Source of the DNA: Forficula auricularia
Taxonomy: Eukaryota; Arthropoda; Insecta; Dermaptera; Forficulidae
NCBI GenBank assembly: GCA_024734495.1
Contig: JALMQS010000326.1
Coordinates: 1-64,000 of the forward strand
Length of the DNA stretch: 64,000 bases
Direction: 5' to 3'
Part shown: positions 1 through 10,210 of the stretch, in pieces
Numbering within the stretch: position 1 is the stretch's first letter
How the letters are laid out: the number at the start of each line of letters is the position of its first letter
Position numbers and translations under genes: made by a program
Notes under the pieces: generated by a model
The model's database searches: none
Seen by the model: the letters and a program-made list of their open reading frames with translations, nothing else
What the model was told of the DNA's origin: nothing

Positions 1-1059
1 GCATGCCCACTTTTTTCATTTTTTTTTATTAATTAATTAGTCAGCAAAATTAGTATTTTAATTAATTATTTTATAAGAGTAAAAGCAGTATTCTTGATTC
101 AAATGACGGATAAATATTCAAATTTGAATATAATTCAAATTATGGAATGTAGGTGACACTGATTGATCAGTCATTGATTGGTGCTGCCATCTGAATGGCT
201 GGAGAAGGAATGGCTAGCGGAAATCAGGTCGAGTGGAAGGAAGGTCATTGATATATGGGCCATGAGGTCACGGACATCCATCTTAGGGAGAACACCTGTT
301 TTGTTTTGAATAATCCCCATTCATCCGGAGTTATACTAAAGTTTTAACTTTAAAGCATTATTCAAAGTGTTTATGAAACTCCATGTGAAGTTTTCAAGAA
401 CGGATTTGCAAAAAACCTCGGTGATTATTCGGATTGGACAAAGGACGCTATTCATAAGTGAAGCCACGCGCTGATACAATCGCAGCACGTGTCCCTGAAT
501 GAAACGCGGTGACCAGCGTTTAACACCTTGTATCTTGATAAGTACAAAACGAAACATTATATCAAATAACAAAATACACTAACTATTTAGTATTTAATAT
601 GTGTGGGTGTTAGCCTAAAGTTCTTATATGATAAGAATTACTACCCGGCTGTTCAGTGTTCTCCTAATGGCGACAACGCTATTTAATCCTAAGCTCTTGT
701 ATTAATTCTGCTATAATGTTAACTGTAATTTGAAAATAATTAATAAAATTAAAATAAAAATAATTGAATTATCTAATTAAGATAATGATTAAAAATTAAT
801 TGAAATTTGAGTTAATAGTAATATGTTGAAGTAAAATATTGAAATAAGAGGACGGATCATATGTTTGGAATAATCATTAACAATTATTTAAAGTATAAAA
901 TTAACAAAAGTAATAATAGAATAGTAAATGATTTAAAAAATTTCATAAGTTATTAGTAATAGGGCATTTCCTAGAAATCTTTAATGAAGGCTATTGAGTT
1001 AATTAATAAATTGATTAATATTAATAAAATAGTAGTAGAATTAAAAATTATTAACGTGT

Positions 1060-1160
1060 TGATCAATGGTCGTCAGGGAGTATAGACGGATTTGAACCGG
1101 GCACCTGACTTGTCTGTAAGTTTGTTTCACCTGTAGAAGCCGGGGCTCTGTTGCCACGTA
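1060..1160 (-). repeat. tRNA-like segment inside the LTR
   Basis: On the minus strand the segment reads through a GTGGC...AGCCCCGG region and then CCCGGTTCAAATCCG, a good pol III B box (GGTTCRANNCC). It is repeated at about 7029-7129 in the 3' LTR. It may be a captured tRNA-derived SINE fragment that helped to enlarge the LTR. The A box is weak, so transcription by pol III is uncertain. Confidence 0.4.
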
Positions 1161-2192
1161 GTTAAAGTAGAAATTAAAAGAAAAATAAATAAAAGGGAGG
1201 AGGTTTTAGTTGTTCGTGGTCCGAGAGAAAGGATAAAAAAATACAGAGTATCCCAAGGGGCTGAAACGGAGGACAATCAAATTGAATGGTCGAGAGACGC
1301 CGGTTCGTTCTAGGAAACGCCTGACGCCATTCGTTTCAAACACACTTTGTTTTGTTTTGAACGGGATTCGGAGAAATATAAAAAAAAAGAAATAATAAAA
1401 TTGGAAAGAAATTAAAAATTAAAGTAATAAATAAAGAGTTTTAAAATGTAAACAAAGCAAGTTAGATAAGGAGAAAATTATTAAAATTAAAAGGAATTTA
1501 ATATGTCAAGCCTATTTGAAGATTAAGGAAATGTTTTGTTTTTGTTTTTATATTATTAATTTGAAGTAGAGAATATAATTGAAAACTCAAGTTATTTAAT
1601 AAATACTAAATAAAATTGATAAACAATTGAAATCAAATTGATAAATAAATAGAATAATAAATAGTTGAAATGTTATTTAAACATATGATCAAACGTCAAA
1701 GGAAATAAAAAAAAAAAGATTGTTAAAAGCAGATAAATAAATAATACTTGTAATTTAAATTGTAATTTGAAAATAGAAAATTTAATTTGTTTGATTTTAA
1801 AAAGAAACGTTTCATAAAATATTTCAAAAAAAGGAAATATTGAATTAAGAGCTTAGATTAAAGAATTGAAAATAATTAAATATAAACGAAATAATTAACT
1901 AATAATAAATGATTAACAAGGCCTATACAAAATAAGTCAGGTACCTGCATGAACATATAAAATAATAAACAATTAATTGATTAATTAATCAACAATATAA
2001 CTTGTAACAATACTGATATTGTCAATAATAGAATTTAATATGAAATTATTTTAAAACCAAAGAATAATGATAACTGAATTATAGAAGGTTTGGAATATTC
2101 TATTAATAAATCAATTTTAAAATAAAGTTTAAATAAAACTTATTAAAACGATTATTAAAAATCAAAGTTTAAAATTCAAAAGTCTATTAGGG

Positions 2193-2982
2193 CTATTTAT
2201 AGAAAACCAATTATTAAAAAGAAAATTAATTTTAAAAAATTATTTGAAAATAAATCAAAGATATTTATCGAGAGTTTGTGACAATATAATTTAAAAAAAT
2301 AAATTTTAAAAATATAAAAATAGAATATTAATTTATTTATAGAAAGCTATTAATAACCTTAAGTTAAAAATAACTAAAAACTATTTATAAAATCTATAAA
2401 TAGAAATTTTTAAAAATTCAAAATAAAATTTTAATCTCAAAGGAGAACAATATCCCTCCATAGTTATAAATCTATTTTTAATTAAAATTTATAAATAAAT
2501 TTTACAACAATTAGATAATTCTAATAATAGAATTTACAACAATAGAATTTTAATTTTCAACAATGAAAACAAAATTACAACAATTGAAATAAAAATCTAT
2601 AAATAGAATTTAATTGATAAAAATAGATTGTTGCTATAATTAGATTTTATATTAGGGGATTATATAACAACCAATAAAATTTGGATTATCAGTAGAATAT
2701 TTTAAACTTTCTATAATTAGACAATTATTAATAGCTTTATTCTATAAATAGAATCTAAAAATAGATTACCTATAAATAGAATCTATAAATGGATTATTTA
2801 TAAATAAATCGTAAAATTTATCTAAAATTAAATCAAATAAATGTCTTCGAAATATCTAATAAATAATAACAATAAACCGATATTTTGATAAATACACCTT
2901 ATAAAAGGATTTTTCTATAAATAGTTTTTTTAAATTGATACTGTGATAAATACGTCATTATATTTGAAATTTCTATAAATAG
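2193..2982. promoter_or_regulatory. Cluster of CTATAAATAG (MEF2-type) sites in the LTR
   Basis: The perfect 10-mer CTATAAATAG or its complement occurs at 2193, 2394, 2597, 2742, 2770, 2915 and 2973. It fits the MEF2 consensus YTAWWWWTAR. Seven exact copies in under 800 bases exceed what even this AT-rich composition would readily give. Most are repeated in the 3' LTR at about +5967. They could be enhancer sites, or remains of a degenerate tandem repeat around the unit TCTATAAATAGAA. Confidence 0.35.
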
Positions 2983-3400
2983 AAATTATAATTGATATTG
3001 TTGAATATTGTTACTTAATAACTATAACTTATAAACGATCTGTTTATAAGTAAGATTACGATTTTATAAGAGTATTGTTACAAATAGATCATAAGTTTAT
3101 AAACAATCTGTTTATAAAAGAATAATTGAATTTTGTTGTTTTTATAAAATTATTGTATTGTTGCTTATATCAAATTGATTCAGTGCTGAATCAAACATTC
3201 ATCATTAAAATCTTGAATACTGCTAAAATCAGTTATCTAAAACCTAAATAAATTGTGTTCTTTTTACTGACCCAAAAACCTTATCCAACTCTCCTATCTC
3301 ATCGTTACCATAATAATTCACAGAGGACTCCAGGATCGTCTATTAATCTTGATCAACAAGCGAAATTCGACTATATCTATCGAATTTATTCGATAGCCTT

Positions 3401-3545
3401 ATCAGTAACCCTATCCGCATATAGTGTAAGCGCACACCCCCACGGTTACTGATATATTAAACATCTTAAATAGGGCGGATAGACAACCACCAAACTTGGC
3501 CGGACTGATCGAGACTTTCAATAGCACACTTCGTGAGCTATTGGA
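3401..3545 (+). other. Stem-loops in the presumed R-U5 region
   Basis: ATCAGTAACC (3401-3410) is exactly complementary to GGTTACTGAT (3444-3453). CTATCCGC (3411-3418) can pair with GCGGATAG (about 3474-3481), and AATAGC can pair with GCTATT across a short loop near 3518-3543. These could be RNA structures of the retrotransposon leader (packaging, poly(A) control). The stems are seen in the sequence; the function is inference. Confidence 0.4.
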
Positions 3546-3585
3546 GTGTCAGTAAGTCGAAGGTTAAGTTTGGGCAGGTTACATC

Positions 3586-3608
3586 TGGTGGAGGTGCCAG
3601 GGATTTCG
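3586..3608 (+). promoter_or_regulatory. Primer binding site, tRNA-Ala-like
   Basis: Two bases after the LTR end comes TGGTGGAGGTGCCAGGGAT, closely resembling the complement of a eukaryotic tRNA-Ala 3' end (TGGTGGAG...CC-GGGAT). Position directly after the LTR and the leading TGG are diagnostic of minus-strand priming. The tRNA identity is from memory of tRNA-Ala sequences. Confidence 0.65.
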
Positions 3609-3670
3609 CTGTTGATCGGGAGAGAGGGCCTGGAGTAATTCCTTGAAAAAGTGACATAAACAACAACAAA

Positions 3671-5227
3671 ATGTCACAACATGGTGATGATGAGAGTGGA
3701 GAGAGGGAGATGGGGGAGAGTCAGTACAGGGAGTATAGGGACCAGCAGGAGACATCGACTGAGGAAAACGCAGACAGCGTTATACAGTCTGAACTCTCGG
3801 TCGATGCTCTGCTAAATAATACAATGGGCGAATTGGGGGATGATGAGCAACTACAACAGCAATTAGCTCAAGTGCACATCACTCCGCCAGTTGAACAGGG
3901 TGCAGACCAACCACTATCAAACCCTAACCCAACATCAGAACTAGGGCCAAACCCGCAGCGTCCCATCCCAAGCCCAACCCCTATCCCACCACAAGACCCA
4001 AATGCACTGATGTTGCAACAAATTCAAGCAATGATGCAACAAACAATGATGCAACAAATGCAAGAAATAGACCACAGATTTCAGAAACAGGGAATAGTAA
4101 GTCAACAAACTCAAGAACAAATTCAAACAGCAAGCCAACAATCTCAAGAACAATTTAAAGCAATAGATCACAGATTTCAGAAACAAGAAATAGCAAGCCA
4201 ACAAACTCAGGAACAATTTCAAAAACAAGATATAACGATGAACCAAATATGTCAAAAGCAAGAAAACATGACACAAGACATCAAAAATCTCGGAAATGAG
4301 GCCAAAAAAATGGCACAGGATTTAACGAACGATACAAAAAGAATAATGTCAAGAACAGGGCTGCGCCAAAGTACATCCGTCTCTGGTTCACATTACAATC
4401 TAAAAAGCATTGTTGAAAGTGTCAATACTTTTATTATAGCTGAAAAAGAATTTTCTACCAGAGATGAAATACTTACACTACCTACTATACTGGCAGAAAA
4501 AGAAACAGACAATAAACCTGAATTACTTGACGAGTCTATCGATCAACCAAAACAATCAGTAGATGCCGCCAAAACTGAACAACAATCTGAACAGAAACCA
4601 GAAAGAGTGTTGACTGACAAAAGGGAGCGATTCTCTAGTGCTCTCGAGAAAAGAACGTTAGCTGATCTCAGAATACTGAGTAGGCTAACGTCCATAAGAA
4701 ATTCACAATCCAATTCGGTGGAGAGAATAATGAGAGAGCTATCTGGTTTGTTTCCTCCCTTCAGTTATGGTCAACACAATTCCTGTGATGAAAGTAGCAA
4801 TTTGGTGGTATACCTGTTTAATATCAATTTGCATGCGGGAAAGGGAATGACCCCTTACATGCTAAACAACGGTCAACCCAAACCGAAACCGACTCAACCC
4901 AAGTTTCAAGAATCAAATACGAATCCTGAATTGACTCTCGATACCCTAGTGGTAGAGAGGGCCAGAAGGATGAAACGAAAATACCAAGGCCGCAATAAAT
5001 TCAAAATGAAGTCCAAATACAAGAACGTGGACAAAGTTCCATACAAAGAACAAGAAGTTCCGAGGCCGGGAAGAGGAGGCCTAGGATTCTTTTTGTTTGG
5101 TAGAGGACCTTGCAGGGTTGCAGGAGGAGTAGGAAACAAGGCCTGTAGTATTAGAGGCATACGACAAGAAGTATTAGGGACATATAATATCAGACAGTTA
5201 AAAACTTATAATCCGCCTAGTCGTTAA
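3671..5227 (+). CDS. Gag-like / integrase-tail fusion protein of the LTR element
   Basis: 518 codons starting at an ATG 88 bases after the LTR. Residues 1-60 are acidic; 78-110 are rich in Pro and Asn. Residues 111-225 are Gln-rich with predicted coiled coil and two copies of IDHRFQKQ (133-140, 165-172), as expected of a self-assembling Gag. Residues 235-340 are unrecognised. From about 343 the sequence matches the end of a Gypsy-type integrase: NSVERIMREL (348-357) corresponds to the NPxER block holding the last catalytic Glu (E351), then GMTPYML (392-398), a basic linker (433-455), and a C-terminal domain ending GTYNIRQLKTYNPP (503-516). The zinc-binding HHCC domain and both catalytic Asp are absent, so it cannot be an active integrase. 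The frame is intact with no stops, suggesting selection or youth. It most likely arose by internal deletion of a full gag-pol. Confidence 0.75.
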   Translation: MSQHGDDESGEREMGESQYREYRDQQETSTEENADSVIQSELSVDALLNNTMGELGDDEQLQQQLAQVHITPPVEQGADQPLSNPNPTSELGPNPQRPIPSPTPIPPQDPNALMLQQIQAMMQQTMMQQMQEIDHRFQKQGIVSQQTQEQIQTASQQSQEQFKAIDHRFQKQEIASQQTQEQFQKQDITMNQICQKQENMTQDIKNLGNEAKKMAQDLTNDTKRIMSRTGLRQSTSVSGSHYNLKSIVESVNTFIIAEKEFSTRDEILTLPTILAEKETDNKPELLDESIDQPKQSVDAAKTEQQSEQKPERVLTDKRERFSSALEKRTLADLRILSRLTSIRNSQSNSVERIMRELSGLFPPFSYGQHNSCDESSNLVVYLFNINLHAGKGMTPYMLNNGQPKPKPTQPKFQESNTNPELTLDTLVVERARRMKRKYQGRNKFKMKSKYKNVDKVPYKEQEVPRPGRGGLGFFLFGRGPCRVAGGVGNKACSIRGIRQEVLGTYNIRQLKTYNPPSR

Positions 5228-5864
5228 CAGTTGAGGGTCTAGGTTTCTTTTAGAAACCGAGTAAGAAACAGGCTGAGATTTCACTTGACCCTCCAAAACG
5301 AGCCAATTAATATTTCCACCCCTTTTAGAGGACTAGGTTAATTTTTTTGACAATGACCTTAATCAAAGTTATGTCCCTAATAGAACAATTTTTTTGACCA
5401 ACGATAGACGACGGACCAGACAGACATTTGACGTTAGGTATTTAGGTTAAGTTTAGGTATTTAGGTATTTAGGTTAGATAATTAGGTTTAGTTTAGTTTT
5501 CGTTTAGTTTAGATAGTTAGTAAGAAATTAGTGTAAGTTAGAAACCCAGGGACTACTCAAATAAGTAGCCCTGAGGTAATAAGTTAGGAATAAGTGTTTT
5601 AGTTATTTAGAAAATATAGTTAGGTAGGATTAAGTTTAGTTTTAGGCATTAGTTTAGTTTAGAAGTAGGAATTAATAGATTAAGGAAATTTAGTAAATAG
5701 GAACCAAGACGGTTCGAACAATTCAGAAGAAAGAATCTGAAGCAACAACTTGTATTGGGCAAAAAGCCAATCAAGTTGAATGAGGTGTTTGTTTTTGTTT
5801 TGAAATTGAAAATCATTGAGTTGCATACATTATCCTACATCCATCCGACAACACCCAACTACCC

Positions 5865-5896
<32 letters not shown>

Positions 5897-5965
5897 TTGG
5901 TTGAAGGTAGATAGGGAAGTTCGACTGAAATAACGGTGTTGTTTCATCCAAACTTCGGGGGGATA
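5228..5965 (+). other. 3' internal non-coding region and polypurine tract
   Basis: No ORF. It contains repeated TTTAGGT/TTTAGTT motifs (about 5437-5520), a run of A (about 5862-5887), and a G-run followed by GATA directly before the 3' LTR (about 5957-5965). The last is the likely polypurine tract that primes plus-strand DNA. Confidence 0.6.
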
Positions 5966-8900
5966 TGTTGCATGCCCACTTTTTTCATTTTTTTTATTAA
6001 TTAATTAGTCAGCAAAATTAGTATTTTAATTAATTATTTTATAAGAGTAAAAGCAGTATTCTTGATTCAAATGACGGATAAATATTCAAATTTGAATATA
6101 ATTCAAATTATGGAATGTAGATGACACTGATTGATCAGTCATTGATTTGTGCTGCCATCTGAATGGCTGGAGAAGGAATGGCTAGCGGAAATCAGGTCGA
6201 GTGGAAGGAAGGTCATTGATATATGGGCCATGAGGTCACGGACATCCATCTTAGGGAGAACACCTGTTTTGTTTTGAATAATCCCCATTCATCCGGAGTT
6301 ATACTAAAGTTTTAACTTTAAAACATTATTCAAAGTGTTTATGAAACTCCATGTGAAGTTTTCAAGAACGGATTTGCAAAAAACCTCGGTGATTATTCGG
6401 ATTGGACAAAGGACGCTATTCATAAGTGAAGCCACGCGCTGATACAATCGCAGCACGTGTCCCTGAATGAAACGCGGTGACCGGCGTTTAACACCTTGTA
6501 TCTTGATAAGTACAAAACGAAACATTATATCAAATAACAAAATACATTAACTATTTAGTATTTAATATGTGTGGGTGTTAGCCTAAAGTTCTTATATGAT
6601 AAGAATTACTACCCGGCTGTTCAGTGTTCTCCTAATGGCGACAACGCTATTTAATCCTAAGCTCTTGTATTAATTCTGCTATAATGTTAACTGTAATTTG
6701 AAAATAATTAATAAAATTAAAATAAAAATAATTGAATTATCTAATTAAGATAATGATTAAAAATTAATTGAAATTTGAGTTAATAGTAATATGTTGAAGT
6801 AAAATATTGAAATAAGAGGACGGATCATATGTTTGGAATAATCATTAACAATTATTTAAAGTATAAAATTAACAAAAGTAATAATAGAATAGTAAATGAT
6901 TTAAAAAATTTCATAAGTTATTAGTAATAGGGCATTTCCTAGAAATCTTTAATGAAGGCTATTGAGTTAATTAATAAATTGATTAATATTAATAAAATAG
7001 TAGTAGAATTAAAAATTATTAACGTGTTGATCAATGGTCGTCAGGGAGTATAGACGGATTTGAACCGGGCACCTGACTTGTCTGTAAGTTTGTTTCACCT
7101 GTAGAAGCCGGGGCTCTGTTGCCACGTAGTTAAAGTAGAAATTAAAAGAAAAATAAATAAAAGGGAGGAGGTTTTAGTTGTTCGTGGTCCGAGAGAAAGG
7201 ATAAAAAAATACAGAGTATCCCAAGGGGCTGAAACGGAGGACAATCAAATTGAATGGTCGAGAGACGCCGGTTCGTTCTAGGAAACGCCTGACGCCATTC
7301 GTTTCAAACACACTTTGTTTTGTTTTGAACGGGATTCGGAGAAATATAAAAAAAAAAGAAATAATAAAATTGGAAAGAAATTAAAAATTAAAGTAATAAA
7401 TAAAGAGTTTTAAAATGTAAACAAAGCAAGTTAGATAAGGAGAAAATTATTAAAATTAAAAGGAATTTAATATGTCAAGCCTATTTGAAGATTAAGGAAA
7501 TGTTTTGTTTTTGTTTTTATATTATTAATTTGAAGTAGAGAATATAATTGAAAACTCAAGTTATTTAATAAATACTAAATAAAATTGATAAACAATTGAA
7601 ATCAAATTGATAAATAAATAGAATAATAAATAGTTGAAATGTTATTTAAACATATGATCAAACGTCAAAGGAAATAAAAAAAAAAAGATTGTTAAAAGCA
7701 GATAAATAAATAATACTTGTAATTTAAATTGTAATTTGAAAATAGAAAATTTAATTTGTTTGATTTTAAAAAGAAACGTTTCATAAAATATTTCAAAAAA
7801 GGAAATATTGAATTAAGAGCTTAGATTAAAGAATTGAAAATAATTAAATATAAACGAAATAATTAACTAATAATAAATGATTAACAAGGCCTATACAAAA
7901 TAAGTCAGGTACCTGCATGAACATATAAAATAATAAACAATTAATTGATTAATTAATCAACAATATAATTGTAACAATACTGATATTGTCAATAATAGAA
8001 TTTAATATGAAATTATTTTAAAACCAAAGAATAATGATAACTGAATTATAGAAGGTTTGGAATATTCTATTAATAAATCAATTTTAAAATAAAGTTTAAA
8101 TAAAACTTATTAAAACGATTATTAAAAATCAAAGTTTAAAATTCAAAAGTCTATTAGGGCTATTTATAGAAAACCAATTATTAAAAAGAAAATTAATTTT
8201 AAAAAATTATTTGAAAATAAATCAAAGATATTTATCGAGAGTTTGTGACAATATAATTTAAAAAATAAATTTTAAAAATATAAAAATAGAATATTAATTT
8301 ATTTATAGAAAGCTATTAATAACCTTAAGTTAAAAATAACTAAAAACTATTTATAAAATCTATAAATAGAAATTTTTAAAAATTCAAAATAAAATTTTAA
8401 TCTCAAAGGAGAACAATATCCCTCCATAGTTATAAATCTATTTTTAATTAAAATTTATAAATAAATTTTACAACAATTAGATAATTCTAATAATAGAATT
8501 TACAACAATAGAATTTTAATTTTCAACAATGAAAACAAAATTACAACAATTGAAATAAAAATCTATAAATAGAATTTAATTGATAAAAATAGATTGTTGC
8601 TATAATTAGATTTTATATTAGGGGATTATATAACAACCAATAAAATTTGGATTATCAGTAGAATATTTTAAACTTTCTATAATTAGACAATTATTAATAG
8701 CTTTATTCTATAAATAGAATCTAAAAATAGATTACCTATAAATAGAATCTATAAATGGATTATTTATAAATAAATCGTAAAATTTATCTAAAATTAAATC
8801 AAATAAATGTCTTCGAAATATCTAATAAATAATAACAATAAACCGATATTTTGATAAATACACCTTATAAAAGGATTTTTCTATAAATAGTTTTTTTTAA

Positions 8901-9547
8901 TTGATACTGTGATAAATACGACATATATTTGAAATTTTCTATAAATAGAAATTATAATTGATATTGTTGAATATTGTTACTTAAGTAGCTATAACTTATA
9001 AACGATCTGTTTATAAGTAAGATTACGATTTTATAAGAGTATTGTTACAAATAGATCATAAGTTTATAAACAATCTGTTTATAAAAGAATAATTGAATTT
9101 TGTTGTTTTTATAAAATTATTGTATTGTTGCTTATATCAAATTGATTCAGTGCTGAATCAAACATTCATCATTAAAATCTTGAATACTGCTAAAATCAGT
9201 TATCTAAAACCTAAATAAATTGTGTTCTTTTTACTGACCCAAAAACCTTATCCAACTCTCCTATCTCATCGTTACCATAATAATTCACAGAGGACTCCAG
9301 GATCGTCTATTAATCTTGATCAACAAGCGAAATTCGACTATATCTATCGAATTTATTCGATAGCCTTATCAGTAACCCTATCCGCATATAGTGTAAGCGC
9401 ACACCCCCACGGTTACTGATATATTAAACATCTTAAATAGGGCGGATAGACAACCACCAAACTTGGCCGGACTGATCGAGACTTTCAATAGCACACTTCG
9501 TGAGCTATTGGAGTGTCAGTAAGTCGAAGGTTAAGTTTGGGCAGGTT

Positions 9548-9550
<3 letters not shown>
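5966..9550 (+). repeat. 3' LTR, complete
   Basis: 3585 bases from TGTTGCATGC to GGTTACA. Differences from the 5' LTR are a few substitutions (for example near 6120, 6149 and 6483) and length changes in A or T runs. After it the sequence changes abruptly to (AT)n, marking the element end. Confidence 0.9.
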
Positions 9551-9593
<43 letters not shown>

Positions 9594-9597
9594 TACA
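9551..9597. repeat. (AT)n microsatellite
   Basis: An alternating AT run directly next to the 3' LTR. It is probably the target into which the LTR element inserted, which hides any target duplication. Confidence 0.9.
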
Positions 9598-10210
9598 TAT
9601 TTATATTTGGTATAAGTATGTGTTTATTTGCATCAAAATGATTGTTTTCTCTTTATTATAATTATTCCCCGTAACATTTGAGGCTTGACTCAGTTGAGTC
9701 GGTCAATTATAATGCAGTGAAAGACTGTAGAGAGTGAAGTCTCTTCTAGCCCTGAAGGACCATTTGACATAAAGTATCTCCGCTTAGGCCGTACTAATAA
9801 TTTACATGGAAGTAATCGATCCTGGAATCGGGTAGACTGTTATATAACCCAACAGCTTATAAGGTTCTTGGACGGCCACCCATGGGACTATGGCACTATG
9901 GAACTAAGTGTACCACATTTGAGATCATAAATGTTCAGGTAATTTATGTATCTGTAGACTGTTGGCTAAGGCAAACAATGTATGCGATAAGGTTCGGCGC
10001 TGAGGATTATCAGAAATATTTGGGATTGGAATATTTCTTAAAAATATAGAGAATATAATGAAAACTAAGAGATAATTTTTTTCGGATTAATTTTGTTTTT
10101 CAATAATTTTATTAGCTAATAAATAAAAATATCTAGTCTGCAGAATATTTCCAATTAGTAACTACTGGTATGTTGAAAATTCTTTGATTCTTAATAATGA
10201 TGTAAAGAAA
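9598..10210. other. No gene recognised
   Basis: Bases 9660-9930 are more balanced in composition than the surroundings but contain stops in all frames and match nothing I recognise. The rest is AT-rich. Confidence 0.5.

Larger units (their letters stand above)
1..3583 (+). repeat. 5' LTR (lacks first 4 bases)
   Basis: Matches 5970-9550 almost base for base and ends in GGTTACA directly before the primer site. At about 3.59 kb it is far longer than the few hundred bases usual for arthropod LTRs. Bases 600-3100 are extremely AT-rich. The last 400 bases are more balanced and can form stem-loops, which suggests the transcribed R-U5 part. An unrecognised 78-codon minus-strand frame (336-572) and a 65-codon plus-strand frame (3255-3452) are kept open in both LTRs; that simply follows from LTR identity and is not evidence of coding. 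Confidence 0.9.
1..9550 (+). mobile_element. Non-autonomous Gypsy-like LTR retrotransposon with giant LTRs
   Basis: Two nearly identical blocks of about 3.6 kb (1-3583 and 5966-9550) flank a 2.38-kb internal region. The 3' copy starts TGTTGCATGC and ends GGTTACA, giving TG...CA termini. The first four bases of the 5' copy lie outside the window. A primer site follows the 5' LTR and a G-rich purine run precedes the 3' LTR. The internal region holds one ORF joining a Gag-like coiled coil to an integrase tail, so protease, RT, RNase H and most of integrase are missing. By eye the LTRs differ at only about 15 places, so the insertion is young and must have been copied by enzymes supplied in trans. 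The 3' LTR abuts an (AT)n run; the left target site is not visible. This fits the LARD class of large retrotransposon derivatives. Confidence 0.88.

Noticed and set aside
336..572. 78-codon minus-strand frame open in both LTRs
   Set aside because: Persistence follows from near identity of the LTRs; no domain recognised.
3941..4276. 111-codon minus-strand frame
   Set aside because: Lies opposite the Gln-rich coiled-coil part of the Gag-like ORF; its Leu-rich composition is the antisense of CAA/CAG codons.
4906..5160. 84-codon minus-strand frame
   Set aside because: Antisense of the integrase tail of the same ORF.
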